From the NCBI GenBank assembly GCA_034638255.1, contig JAWPGT010000003.1, forward strand, positions 744,001 through 808,000: DNA of 64,000 bases. The letters run 5' to 3'. Origin of the DNA: Coprinus comatus. Lineage: Eukaryota; Basidiomycota; Agaricomycetes; Agaricales; Agaricaceae. A model generated the notes under the pieces. It made no database searches, was not told the DNA's origin, and was given only the letters and a program-made list of their open reading frames with translations. Of the stretch, positions 46,140 through 58,269 are shown one piece after another (the first letter of the stretch is position 1; each line of letters starts with the position of its first letter). Both the position numbers and the translations under genes were made by a program.

Positions 46140-47136
46140 ATGACCGCCCCAAGCAAAGATTTGCCTTCCATTGAATATGTATTATTTGACATGGATGGTC
46201 TGTCCGACGAGGTTTATAACGTATTCCACAGAACTTCTCATTGCACTTCAGGTTTAATGATCGACTCTGAAAAGATCTATACTGATGTGACGAGTTAGTT
46301 CAAATTCTATCAGTCAGAACGACAGAGACGTAATACATACACGTATCTATCAGATGAAATTCTTGCAAAATACGGGAAGGAGATGTCCTGGGATATCAAA
46401 GCTGGTTGTATGGGAAAACGTCAGTGACAACGAAAACTCCGTCCGTTCGAAAACTGATGTAAACACAAACCAGCGGAAAAGCAAGCTGCTGAATACCTGC
46501 TATCGTTTTTCCCCGATATACCTCTGCAACTTGATGACTACCTCGTACAACGGAACTTACTACAAGATCAGAGATGGTCCACTGTTCCCCTCCTTCCTGG
46601 TGTGAGAAAATTGGTCCATCACTTAAAGGCCTATAATATTCCTATCGCAATTGCCACTGGGTCCCGAAGACGTAATTATGAATTGAAAACAAAGCATCTT
46701 CAAGATGTCTTTGGTTGTTTTGAAGGGAAAGTAATATGCGGAGATGACGATCACTCTATGAAGGGAAAACCAGCCCCTGACATCTTCATACTTGCGGCAA
46801 GGAAGCTCCTTGGTCGGGATGTTGGCCCTGTTAAAGGGGTGATTACTAACGAACAAAGAGAAGAAAGAAGCAAAGGTCTCGTTTTTGAGGATGGTCTCCC
46901 GGGAATGCAAGCCGGAAAGAGAGCGGGCATGTCAGGTTCGTGGTTTAATTTTCAACTATGATGTCACGGCCGAAGTTGAAGTCAACGTTGAACTTCTTTC
47001 TTTCGCAGTGGTATGGGTACCAGACATCAACCTTCTATCTGTTGACTACAGCGGTGAAGAAGAAACAGATCAGGTGCTTAAAACTCTTGAAGACTTTGTT
47101 CCAGAGCATTGGGGTCTCCCGCCTTACCCCCTTTAG
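46140..47136 (+). CDS. HAD-superfamily phosphatase, pseudouridine-5'-phosphatase (HDHD1/GS1)-like
   Basis: Five exons, 46140-46197, 46252-46293, 46354-46419, 46474-46935 and 47009-47136, give 251 aa. HAD motifs are in order: motif I YVLFDMDGLMIDSE (D17 nucleophile, D19 acid/base), motif II IAIATGSRRR, motif III Lys in MKGKPAPDIF, and motif IV GLVFEDGLPGMQAGKRAGM. The cap region EILAKYGKEMSWDIKAGCMG fits the GS1-like group, whose human member dephosphorylates pseudouridine 5'-monophosphate; deoxy-sugar phosphatases of the same fold are an alternative. An insert of about 12 charged residues (ITNEQREERSKG) precedes motif IV. Start codons of this gene and the glutaredoxin gene face away from each other, about 300 bases apart. 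Confidence 0.9.
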
Positions 47137-48243
47137 TGGTTTAATTCAATGTGCTGTTATTTTTTAGCCAGAAATTTGCGAGATCACAGACACTACACCG
47201 GTTACTACATGCCCTTTTCCAGTCCGAGTCGGAACTCCAACACATCATCTTTTAAAGTCTAACAGTTCCACAGTATATAGCGGCTAGCAACATGTTTTAT
47301 GCGATCATTATGTTTATGAAGGAGCGAGTGCGAGAGCAGAGCCCATCATTTCCACTAATCGCTTGACAAACGCAGTGACTGATCGGGAGACTGAGCTCGC
47401 TTCATTGAGAATATTGACCAAAGTTCGTATAGGAAGTATTTGTTCTCCCATACGTTTCAGATTTACTGAACTCAGACTGAGCGCACCAATCATTCTACAC
47501 ATTAACCTGTATTAGAACGCCACACTCGGTCTCCCGGTGAAATGGCGCCAATGTATGGTATACAATTGTACAGTGATTTTTACACTTATGGAATTTCTGA
47601 AGTGGCCATTCAACAACGCGGAGCCTTGTGATATAAATTCATATCATATCCGGCTAAGGGTTAGTATAGACAACATAGCGGTAAGTCTTTTCCATGGCAC
47701 CGCCCTGCATTTCAAGTTTATAGTGGTTGTTTTTCTGTCCATTCTCTTGATCGATCAACAAGTTACACCAGAGTTAGGCTGCAAGTGCGAATGGAGATCC
47801 GTCATAGGGACGTGATAGCCCTGCCCCGCTTACCGGCTTCGCTGGGTTTCAATTTAGACACTGCCGCAAATCTGCTGACGATTTTAGATCGTTCCTGCCC
47901 GATGCCACAACTCCAGCCATCAGTATGTATTTCCTCAACAAATACATAATCTCCATATCCGATTTAGTTTACAAACCACATATTATCACTGCTCAGAACT
48001 GTATGTAGGGCAAGCGGTGTCTAGTGTTTGAGCTTTAAACCTGTTTTAACCATCTGCGGAATTAGATCAGCAACACATCGATCATTCATTTCCGTTCTGG
48101 TTATTTTACTTACCTGTGTTCCTTGCTCAATATGTTGAAGATGTTGCCGCCCTAAATACCCCTGGGAGCCACTGTCTGCACAACCATTATCATGACACAA
48201 TGCCGATAAAAAATCCCTGAAATTTCGACTCGTTGTGTTCTTT

Positions 48244-48245
<2 letters not shown>

Positions 48246-48274
<29 letters not shown>
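48246..48274. repeat. Poly(T) tract, 29 nt
   Basis: An uninterrupted run of 29 T on the plus strand. It could be the poly(A) tail of a retro-inserted sequence on the minus strand, or simple slippage. Confidence 0.9.
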
Positions 48275-48277
<3 letters not shown>

Positions 48278-48440
48278 GTTTAAGTATGAGTTCACCTTGG
48301 CCTTAACAGTATTCGTATAAATTTCAAACTGAGCGGTATGATTCACTTTACCACGCACTGTTGAAGCCCGGAGATGAATCAATGCAATGCCACCACTAAG
48401 GAGCCCACAGTGTTCCAAGTCACTAAGCATGCGTTGGTAC

Positions 48441-48487
48441 GATCAGTGGTGGGTAGTGTGCCCGCCCGGGCTTTCAGGTCGAAGCCT
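48441..48487 (+). other. tRNA-like pol III promoter sequence, possible SINE head
   Basis: GATCAGTGGTGGGTAGTGTG resembles a box A/D-arm, and about 30 bases later CAGGTCGAAGCCT resembles box B (consensus GGTTCGAANCC, one T missing). No complete cloverleaf forms. The combination is typical of tRNA-derived SINEs. Confidence 0.35.
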
Positions 48488-51400
48488 CAAATGATACAAC
48501 AGGATACAACGTACGTAAACTGATTGATTACGCTAGTTTCGGAGGCCTGTGTCTCTTTATCAGCAAGCCTTCTCTTTGTCTTTCATGATGCCCCCAACCT
48601 ACCCCAGACCACCTATCATCATCTTACATCTTATATCATACTTATCTGGAAAAAAACTCTCACCATCAGCTGCATTCTATAAGAGGGTCAAAGAAGGAGC
48701 AGGCCTTACTCTGACCCACTTTCCGTCTTAGTATCAAGCATCAAGGATTGCGATCCAAAGAACTCATCGCTTTTGAGAAGATGGTGGCGTTGTATGACAT
48801 GAATTTTGGGGGAAATCTTGAAGCAGATTACAGCCGGTTACGGTCCGTGGACAGTATAAGGCAAGTATCAGGACTGTTTATACATTATACAAGGATGTCA
48901 GTTTTACCGAGACTATGCCATATATGTACCTTGTTACGGCGTCTACATAAAGACCACCAGGTGCCTCCTTGTCTTTCTGTCAAAATTATATTGTTTGCGA
49001 TTGTCCCGGACTTTGTGTCCAGATGTGCTTAGTCACTATGACGTAGTATGGTATAGGTGAAAAACAACAGCGACGAAGATAATAGACAGAATACAAGACG
49101 TACATATAAATGCTATCCTTCAAATGACAAAGACTAGTCAGCTAGTCGCGATATTTAATGATTATCGGTGTATCGATAATAATAAATATTAGGCACGCAT
49201 ACACGTGAGCGGCACAATCGCCCAAAAGGATCACTCACTTTCAAGGGATCCCTTAAACTCACCTTTTCCAACAGCGTCTTACTCTAGATCATTATTCTAG
49301 AAGATTAGGATCACCTGACGCAAAACCACTGGGACCACGACCACTTGGCAATACTTTAGGCAGATACTAACTGATAATACTAACATACATACATTGATAA
49401 TCAAATCTAACCATTATTATCGATTCATCCTCGCTTCTCTCGGACTCAATCATGTAACAGATTGCAATGCGGTACCGACCGGCCACCGGTAAGCCTCTAA
49501 CTTTCAAGCGCTTGATCAATTGATCGGTGGTTCCGATTCGTTAAGGTAGACTGTCTCTCGTTTTATTAACTGCCAAGTCTATACTTAGTAGTAGTATCAA
49601 TCAGATGAACTCTAACCCTTAATCGAACTGTGGCGAGTCCAGACACTGACGGTGAGGGCGACGTAACGCCGTAAGGTATTAGTCTCATAATCATTCATGA
49701 GCATCAATTTATTAGAGCCGTCGCTGTATGAGAGTACAAAATGGGTACAACTTGAAGTTCATTGGTCCTCAGTTCCGTCTTAGATTGGTACCGGTGCCTA
49801 GACTGTCGTTCACAACAAAGGATTTGGAGTGCGTAATTGACTCGCGACATTATTGGTGTAACCCTCTTACACCACGCTGTATAAACATGCTATTTTCCCT
49901 TTTGAATAACTACTGTTATAATTGGCTTAAATAACTCATTAAAAACCTGAGGCAAAGGCTATAGTAACGACTCCGTATGTCTATTTACGCTTTAATGTCA
50001 GAATGTTGGAATTCCAACATGAAGCTTCGAATTGATTCTTTCCAAATAGGAGTCCCGAACCAGTGCGTCATATCACTTGTTTAAATCGGGCGTTGAATGG
50101 AAGACTAATGTTCTAGGATGGAGAACCGCTATTGGTACCGTTACTCTCAGCAGAGAAAAAGTTCTACCGTTGAACTCTACTGATTGTATAAGAATGGGCA
50201 CACTTCTCTTCGATTCTCGGCCCCTAGCTATATCAATCGATGTTGCTGGGGCGAAGCTTGAATATTTGAATTATCAGTAGACTCGCCGTCGCCAAATTTG
50301 ATCATCCGCTACTAAAGCAGTAAGGTAGTGGTAGATCAAGTAAAATGTGTATGACTGAATATAGTATATATGCGGCAGCTGCAGCTTCGAACTGAGAGTT
50401 CGACAATGAGTTCAAACTACACAAGGTAATCTAGTACATGAGCATACATGACATCCCAACAATGTAGCCAGAGTCGAGGAAGTTTTCATCCCATGACGTG
50501 CATAAATATCCACCAAAAAGTAAATACCATGTCGATACTGCACCTAACATCCAACTTTACAAGCCAATTACTATGTATATGGAAGAAGCATTTAAACCCT
50601 TTATCAGACAGTGCGGGTCAGGTGCGAGTGTTGTATTAGGTGGCTGTTAACCACATAATAATAGGGTCCAGACCCGGACTGAGTACTGCTACCGATCGAT
50701 GATCTGCTGCTGCCGTGAGATAGCTACAAAGTTCGGTTCCAGCGTGACTTTGCGCACTAGAAGCTAGAAGGTGCATAGAGATACGTACACTACCATTAAA
50801 ACACAAGAAATTTCAAGAATTAAGTATGACAATTAAACAATGATCCTCGGCTCATGCTACCAATCGGATGTTGAATAACTATCTGACTGAGGAGAACTCG
50901 AGGCAGGATTAATTGGAAACACCAGAAACCCAAACGGCCGTTCGGAGTAGTCTTTAATTATACGCTGCAAGGCGTTCCCTAGATATTGTTGAATAACACC
51001 CGTCCTTAAGTTGTCGCTGAGTAATGCTAGCTACCGACGCGTTGTAGAACCAAGTTATAGTGCGTGTGTAACATCAACTGTGAATAAAATTCGTGCTAGA
51101 CTAGAAATCGTAATGCCACACATGTCTCACATTTCAGGCCACTTGCCACCATTTCAATCTCAACTAAACAAAGAAGTTTCAGTCTATGCCCCGTTACAGT
51201 GGTGTCTCATTTTCCCGGTATTTCTCCGTGGTTTCTGGGGTTCCAATAAGATAGTCAGATACTCCCTCGAGGCATACGCTAAGTATAAAACCAGTATATT
51301 AAAGATCGGATCGTTTCAATACACTGTTGAACTGTTTGAATGAAACATACATGTTATGTTAAAAATAGCAGCCTGTAAGTTGCAACTTTCCACTCGAACT

Positions 51401-51778
51401 TTGGTGGTCTGGACTCTGGACTCTGATTTGACTATTGAAATAGACAAAGAGTCCGAATGCTACACGAGGGGCATCAAACTTTACGATAAAACCCCGATTC
51501 TTTATATTTAATTGGCATTAGAATTCAGACGAAATGAAAATTCCGATTCGGTACGATGTCATCGAAGCTATCATCATCTGTCGACCATGCTACATTTCTT
51601 TAGGATTGGAATGGAAGCGTATAACCTTGCTTATCTAGGATCCCTGGTCCGGCCTAGGCCACTGTGGTGCACTGAACCATTGGGAAAATATTAATGTCCG
51701 AATTGATGATGCTACTACAGTTGTGTACAACAGTTTATGTCTATTAGCGGTATAAATACACGGCGTGGCCCCGGACAA

Positions 51779-53064
51779 TCAAACTTCGTTGAAAGCGGAG
51801 CCTCCAGCTGCAGCATCAAAGTCCATGGCATCTTGCAAGCCAATTACACCAAAGAATGTCTTGGGGTCCATGCCTTGAGCGGAAACGAAGTCCGTCCCGG
51901 TTTTCTTAAGCGAATGCATAGCAGCACGGACGGCATGCACCATAGCCACACAAGATACAAGGGAGAAAACTGGAGTTATTTCGAAGATGAGTTAACGAGT
52001 GATTTGGTATAACCTGAGGGTAACTCACTAATAATTTTGGCACCTAGTTTTTCAGCCTCGGTATACGTGAATGGAGGTGTGAGACCTCCTGAGATGACGT
52101 TTACGAGAACGGGTGTGGGCGCTAAAGCAGCAACGGTCTTCGTCAAGAGTTCTGCATCCTTAACACCCTCAATAAAACACACATCAGCACCTGCTTGAGC
52201 GGCTAATTTGAGGCGGTAGAGTGCTTCGTCCATGCCAAGAACCTGAGCTGAATCAGTACGACCGATGATGACCTACACACAGGATTATGATGAGAAATAC
52301 AGAAATACATAAGCTAAATCTGGGGGCGTTGTATATAATATAAAAAGACGTACAAAGTCGGAATTTCCTGGGATGGAATCTCTGGCGAGGACGGCGGCAC
52401 GAACACGAGTGATAAATTCTTCACGGGAAACAACCTGCTTTCCCATCAAGTGACCACAACGTTTTGTTTGTACTTGGTCTTCGATGTGGAGAGCCGCTAC
52501 ACCGACTCGGGCGTATTCTTGGACGGTGCGTCGGACATTCAAAGGACCACCGAAACCAGTATCAGCGTCAGCAATGACGGGGAGCGTAGGGTCGATGCTG
52601 CAGACCATTTGAGCAGCCTATGGTATATATGGCGAATTATTAGACAAACCCTTGAATCAAGCATAACTTACGTTTACGAAGTCGTTCAAAGTTGCGATAG
52701 CAAGATCTGGGTTCCCTAGGCGGGAGGCTGTCGTAGCAGCTCCGCTTTGGTATACGCAATCGAACCCTGCCTCAATAGCACATCTTGTGCTGATTCCGTC
52801 GCAAATACCTGGTGCAACCTAATGGAAAATTTAACGACAACCTTTGTTTCGAGGCGTACCAGGACATACTACGATACCAGGCCTTGCCAACATTTGCCTC
52901 AAACGAGTCGCGGGATTGGCCGAGATGGGTCCTTCGAGGTAATTTTTGGGATCAAGGCGAGGGTTGGTATAGACACCATCGACCATATAATCTTCAGTCT
53001 TAGATGTGGATATTTCCTGGATAATTGGGGTCTGAGTGGTAGGGATGGAGAGGAGACCAGGCAT
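51779..53064 (-). CDS. Isocitrate lyase / PEP mutase superfamily enzyme (oxaloacetate hydrolase or carboxyphosphonoenolpyruvate mutase-like)
   Basis: Five exons: 52870-53064, 52672-52818, 52354-52617, 52029-52272 and 51779-51969, giving 346 aa. The TIM-barrel metal site ADADTGFGG lies near residues 130-138 (D131 and D133), and the catalytic loop EDQVQTKRCGHLMGK carries C168. VAPGICDGISTRCAIEAGF and VIIGRTDSA are also typical. The family includes 2-methylisocitrate lyase, oxaloacetate acetylhydrolase (the fungal oxalate-producing enzyme), dimethylmalate lyase and PEP mutase. The size and KRCGH loop fit the small enzymes of the group, not glyoxylate-cycle isocitrate lyase. The exact substrate cannot be decided by eye. 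No targeting peptide is evident at the start (PGLLSIPTTQTPI). Confidence 0.88.
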
Positions 53065-53164
53065 ATTGAAATAGTGATAAGGTTTGTGGGTTTAGAAGAT
53101 CACTAGAAGTCGAGAAGGCAGCTAATGTGTTGGGCAATAAATAGTGCAGTGCCTTGGATCCTTT

Positions 53165-53811
53165 TTATACCAGAGAATGAGTACTGGCATCAGTATCCGG
53201 CTCGATGAAGTACGAAGGTGAGGTTATCCGTGAATGCCAAGAGAAAGAAGGGGCAATGTAGTCAAAGAAGACCCAAATTTCCCCGGGTAGTTCCTTCAGG
53301 ATATGTGCGTTGACGCTGGGAGAATCGAAAAATATGAGTATAAGAACTGAGCCGGTATGATGATTGATAAGTTCTGGGTAAGTTAGCGAGAGACATTGCG
53401 GCGCTAGAGTGGCAGATTCGGTAGGCACTTGTTGCTCTCGGTTTTGAGAGGGTGAGGACAGCGGCATCTTCGCATAATACGATGGCCACGAAGGTGAGAA
53501 GCAGCTAAGTATTCAATTGTTCAAAGAGAATCGTGTCGCATATACATGAACCCAAACCCGGTGCAGCCAGGCCAATAAGATTTGGTTATGTCGGGGAAGA
53601 GTTTCGGTTTTGGATTGTGGAATAGGCGAGTTGGGTGTAACTTGTTGGGCACGACCGGTACACAAAGAGGGAATAAAGCTTGATAGGATCTTGAAAGCAG
53701 ATACGAGCGTTTTTGACACCGCATGTGGAGTAAGTAGTAGGTATCATCAGGAATACCGCCAATATCGGATAAGTCTATGAGATTGTGTATCCCTATTTCA
53801 GTTTCAGGCAT
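53165..53811 (-). CDS. Uncharacterised two-exon protein
   Basis: Exon 1 is 53558-53811 and exon 2 is 53165-53504. They are joined by a 53-nt intron (donor GTTTGG, acceptor ACTTAG) that keeps frame and gives 197 aa. I recognise no domain. The N-terminal part is neutral (IGIHNLIDLSDIGGIPDDTY), the middle is Pro/Ser-rich, and the C-terminal half has hydrophobic blocks (SVLILIFFDSP and LPGEIWVFFDYIAPSFSW). It ends about 100 bases before the start of the lyase-family gene on the same strand and is divergent from the BAX-inhibitor gene. Support is only the clean intron and the long joined frame. Confidence 0.35.
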
Positions 53812-54120
53812 GGTAGAAGGTCTTAGTACATCCGGGTAATATATTGAATATCTGCGTCCTTTCCTATTCTCTTTTTGGTTGTCGATTGTCGGATGGCAAC
53901 ATTGATTCTATTTAGCATCAATATTACGCCGGTGAGCATTCATTCGGGAGGAGGATGGGATGAGAGTCCAGGAAATCATATAAAGAGGACCATCTTCGGA
54001 GCCTACATTCGTGCAAGTGGTGCACTGCCACAGGGCAGCGGAATGATATCATGTTTAATTAGTCAGCGTGTTCTAGAAGGCTGCTGAAGCTGGGTGAACA
54101 TCTTGTTACTAACCGCCACG

Positions 54121-55315
54121 ATGAGCAATTATCCAGTTCCTCCACCTTCCTATGGATCTACTCCCGCACGAAAGCCAGACAACGAGGTCCGTGAGCCTCT
54201 TCTAGGTGGCTCCAGCAGAAATGGTGGTGCCGGTGGGTTCTACGAACAGCCAGCTGCGGGAGATTTACCAGATGACTTCAAGGTATGCACTCGACTTGTA
54301 GTATGTGATATATCGTCACACTTACCATCATTTAGTATGGTGTATCAGTCTCTGAAAGTTCTCTGGAAATTAGGAATGCCTTTGTCCGCAAGATATATAC
54401 TATTCTTCGTGAGTTTCTATGATTTGGTCTCGTTGCTTTCTCATGACATGTTTGTAGTCAGCCAGATTGTATGTTCCTACTTGTTTGGATTGTTTCCATT
54501 CAACTTAGCTCGTCGTATTTAGGCAGCAACTTGCATAGTTGGAGGTGCTATATCTCAGTCACCCTCCGCAATATTTTGGGTTCAGACTCAGTATGTCTCC
54601 ACATTAACACTCCTTGTTTCAATTCTCAATCTTGGCTCCTTAGCATCTGGTCATTTTATGTTCCCCTCTTTGGAACTCTAATTAACCTTGGACTGCTATA
54701 CTGGAAGCGTCATTCCCCTCCTTGGAACTTCATTCTCCTTTCCACTTTTACCCTAATGGAAGCGTTCACTCTTGGTGTGGTTGTCGCCTTCTTTGATACT
54801 ACACTTGTTCTCCAAGCTCTGTAAGTTCCCTTCAAGCTGTCCGCGCGATCACTAGCTTAACATAGTCTAGGCTCATCACACTTGGTGTATTCATTGGCCT
54901 GACCCTCTTCACCTTGCAGTCCAAATACGATTTCTCGGGAATGGGACCATTCCTCTTTGGAGGTCTCATGGCACTAGTTATGACTGGCTTCGTTGGGGTT
55001 TTCTTACCTTTTAGTCGCACCCTGGATCTTATAATGGCAATTGGCGGGTGTCTTATTTTCAGTGGTTATATTGTCTATGACACATACACCATTAATAAAC
55101 GCCTTTCTCCCGATGAATATATCATGGGAGCCATTAGCTTGTATCTCGAGTAAGTGTCAAATTCACTATGTAACTTTGTATTCTGAGCTGATCCCTTTAT
55201 TCTAGCTTTGTCAATCTTTGTAAGTATGCCAGACTCAGGAGGGTCGTTAGCAATGCTAATATAAATTTTAGTCATCAACATTTTGCGCCTACTCAACGAT
55301 CTCCAAGACCGCTGA
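54121..55315 (+). CDS. BAX inhibitor-1 / TMBIM (lifeguard) family membrane protein
   Basis: Eight exons, 54121-54282, 54336-54408, 54458-54468, 54523-54590, 54644-54820, 54871-55149, 55206-55219 and 55272-55315, give 275 aa. After a Pro/Gly-rich cytosolic start, KYGVSVSESSLEIRNAFVRK leads into seven membrane segments. The loop SKYDFSGMGPFLF and the ending YDTYTINKRLSPDEYIMGAI, SLYLDFVNLFINILRLLND are diagnostic. Family members form pH-sensitive calcium-leak channels in the ER or vacuole membrane and temper cell death (yeast Bxi1). The third exon is 11 nt and the seventh is 14 nt; both carry conserved residues (LLSQI and DFVNLF). Confidence 0.93.
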
Positions 55316-55485
55316 GATCTTTACCCCTTGTTTCTTTTCTGTCGCCGTCGTCAGTTTTTGTTACCGGTTTTACCTGTATTCTATATTACATCACGAAATA
55401 TATGTTGAAGCTGCAATCTGATGTTGCTAGGCTAAAAATAATCACACGTAAGACGTAATGCCAACGTTTCAACCGTCGTTTCTTC

Positions 55486-57240
55486 ATGGACTCTATCTTG
55501 CAAGTCGGATACAATCTACTTGATCACGTACGTTAAACTCGAACGCTGCCCAATATATGGCATTTTTGACGGATTGCATGTAGGGTTTGGTCCCCGACTT
55601 CATCTTGCGACGGGCAATCCGCTTCCTCCTACATGAACGGCTGCGAGAAATAAACCGTGGTTCTTTCGAGGCAAACCATGCCGCAAAGATGAAATGGATC
55701 CAGGATGTAAAGGCTCGAGAAGCCACTTCCATTGCGGACGTTCCAGCGAAAGCCAACGAGCAGCATTACGAGGTGTGGTCCAGAGTAACCCGTAGCTGTG
55801 ATAGCTAACATGGTACTTGCCGTTATAGGTATCGACGAAATTTATGTTATCAACACTCGGTCCTCGTGCAAAGTATTCGTCTTGCTTCTATCCCACCGGA
55901 AGGGAGACTTTGGCTCAGGCAGAAGAATGTATGCTGGAAAGTTATTGTGACAAGGCCTACTTGAGGGATGGCATGAATATCTTGGATTTGGGGTGCGGTA
56001 TGTCATGTAGTTCCATTCGAAAATTGTGGGGGGGATTCCTGAAATGTTGGTTTGTAATTTCTGTATAGGATGGGGGAGTTTATCATTATTCCTTGCCGAG
56101 GTGAGAAACAAATCTTTGATTGATTTCTAAAAGAGATGCACAACAGTATATGATCATTAGAAATACCCTAACTCCAGGATAACCGGGCTGTCAAATTCAG
56201 CAACTCAAAAAACATATATTGACTCTACAGCAAAAGAAAGGAACTTAACTAACCTAGAGGTCAGTAAAAAATCGAATAGTATTAGAACGATGGGAGTTTT
56301 AATAACTCCTTTCAGATTATAACAGCCGACGTTAACACGTTCAACTTCAATGGATTCAAGTCGTAAGTTCCATGCATCATGCTCTGTCTGCCTTGATGCA
56401 TAGATACGAATTCTTTTTACCCACTGATAGGTTTGATCGTATAATTTCTATCGAGGTATTGTCATATTCGTATTACAAGTCTTGATTGATATCTAAATTC
56501 TCACTGAAATGCATCTCAGATGTTCGAACATATGAAGAATTATAAAGCCCTCTTCCAGAAGATTTCAACCTGGTTACGCCCGACAAAAGATGTGGATGAT
56601 CCTGCACTTTTGTTCGTGCATATATTTTGCCACAAATCAATGCCCTATCATTTTGTAGAGGACGATGGTTGGATGGCACAAAATTTCTTCTCTGGTAATT
56701 TCGATTTACGATTCTCAGTAAAAAAAAGGATAAACTATGATCTCTAACTTGGAATACGTGCAAGGCGGAACTATGCCTTCTCATGATCTTTTTGTATGTT
56801 ATTCTCCCTCAGGCTGCCATTTGCATACTGATGTTAATTTATACCGCTACCAGACTTACTTTCAGGATGACTTAACTCTAATTAAAAGTTGGTTCTTATC
56901 CGGAAAACATTATTCCAAAACATGCGAAGATTGGCTGAAAGTGCAGGATAAAAATCGCAAAGGTAAAATTCATTATTCATCAATTCTCATTGAGGTTATA
57001 TGCGTCATTTTTAGAAGGAATACAAGAACTCGAACAAGATGCACTGACAAAGGGCAAGAAGGCTGAAGACGGTAGAAAAGCATTTTATCGATTTCGTGTG
57101 TTCTATATGGCTTGCTCTGAACTCTTCAATACGAATGGAGGACAAGAGTAGGTTCCCTGAAATTGCTTTTATATACTGAACACTGATTTTTCCCCTTTAT
57201 AAGATGGGGTGTTGGGAATTATCTCTTTAAAGCCAAATAG
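55486..57240 (+). CDS. SAM-dependent methyltransferase, CFA-synthase / coclaurine N-methyltransferase-like
   Basis: Twelve exons, 55486-55527, 55584-55772, 55829-55997, 56069-56100, 56161-56259, 56316-56362, 56431-56455, 56520-56694, 56765-56793, 56854-56962, 57015-57147 and 57204-57240, give 361 aa. The SAM-binding glycine loop is ILDLGCGWGSLSLF (about residues 126-139), preceded by the family segment KYSSCFYPTG and followed by ITGLSNSATQK. IEMFEHMKNY, FVHIFCHKSMPYHF, and the closing NTNGGQEWGVGNYLFKAK are also typical. These proteins resemble bacterial cyclopropane-fatty-acid synthases and plant coclaurine N-methyltransferases; fungal members have no settled substrate. The exon at 56765-56793 is placed by the conserved GTMPSHDLF next to YFQDDL. 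It has no membrane anchor. Confidence 0.88.
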
Positions 57241-57638
57241 TAGTAATGACAAAATCAAGTTGAGAAATCTTGTGTAACCACCATTTTTAGCAGCACGTAT
57301 GCCACAATATCAATTCCGATTTCCTTCGTCTTATAGAAGACGTCCAAAAAAAGTCGGAGGAAGGATAAATGTTACCACGTATTCGGGTACTTTTGGACGT
57401 CGTCTCTCATCATCCAATTAGATCCCTTACTGTTCATGAATATTCAATTTCACATCCTTCAGATCCCCTTTTCATATTAATACAAGTATGCAGCTACGCA
57501 ATAAGAACAGCAATGTTCCCTACCCTTTCCGCAGGATAAGCAAGGTCGATTTCACTTAGATTTAAGGCAGAGGTGAGCCTCAGGGTACAATGCAAAATAC
57601 AATTGGCGCTCGAAATAATAATAGGGTCGTGATCAAGC
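57241..57638. other. Convergent 3' region
   Basis: Four hundred bases between two facing genes. GACGTCCAAAA-type sequence occurs near 57331-57345 and again in inverted form near 57390-57402, a possible hairpin. No coding signal. Confidence 0.4.
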
Positions 57639-58269
57639 TCAAATTTGTATAGGACCTGAAAAACCGAAATCAAACCAGAGTTAGTGAAGTCAAAATCCAT
57701 AATAAAGTAACAGCTGACATACCAGTGGTTTGGGCATCTTTGCGTCGAGGTCTAAACTTAATTACGGTCAACTTCTTGCACAACTTGGACAAAGAAGTGA
57801 AGACCATCCCAAGGCTCCTCAAAAATGCTCCAAGTCCTTTAAACAAACCATGCAACAAGATGAAAGGAGTAGTGGCGAGGACAAGTATCGCATGTAAAAG
57901 CTGTCTCAATAAAACCTTTGGAGTTTCTTCATCTCCATCAACTAACCCAGCCTGTTCCCTGATGTTTTGCCATTCTAAATCCCTGTCCTGATTATCCAAA
58001 CCCAAATGACGACGCATATGCTCCCAGGTGACAGTGCGATTTCTCTCTACTTGGTGCTCAGGACTTGCAGTCCCCAACCTCCGTGATTCCTCAACTTCAT
58101 CACCCCATCCCGCAGGGTCGTTGACGTTCCTCGCTGTAGGAGATTCTGGGATTGGAAGTAATGGTGTTTCTTCGAAGTCAGCGTCTTTGCCATTAGCTGG
58201 AGGATCAGCTATGACAGTATCGATAGAAGCACGGGGAGTTACTTCCTGAGAAATTTCGCGAGTGCTCAT
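57639..58269 (-). CDS. Small predicted membrane protein, unknown
   Basis: Exon 1 is 57723-58269 and exon 2 is 57639-57655, joined by a 67-nt intron, giving 187 aa. The N-terminal half is acidic and Pro-rich (EETPLLPIPESPT). It is followed by WEHMRRHLGLDNQDRDLEWQ and a hydrophobic hairpin (LLHAILVLATTPFILLHGLF, then KGLGAFLRSLGMVFTSL) and a basic end. This looks like a small fungal membrane protein with a cytosolic head. Reading through the donor gives a slightly longer tail (199 aa); the intron is preferred because donor GTATGT and acceptor TTTCAG are both strong. No family known to me. Confidence 0.6.

Larger units (their letters stand above)
47137..51778. other. Large gene-poor block
   Basis: About 4.6 kb without a convincing gene, the longest such block in the window. 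Several frames of 60-110 codons (for example 51011-51343, plus) have no recognised domain or splice partners. It holds a long T tract and a tRNA-like promoter sequence (separate entries), so decayed retroelements may contribute. Confidence 0.45.

Noticed and set aside
48152..48430. Minus-strand frame with a lysine run
   Set aside because: The lysines come from the 29-nt T tract read backwards. The frame is an artefact.
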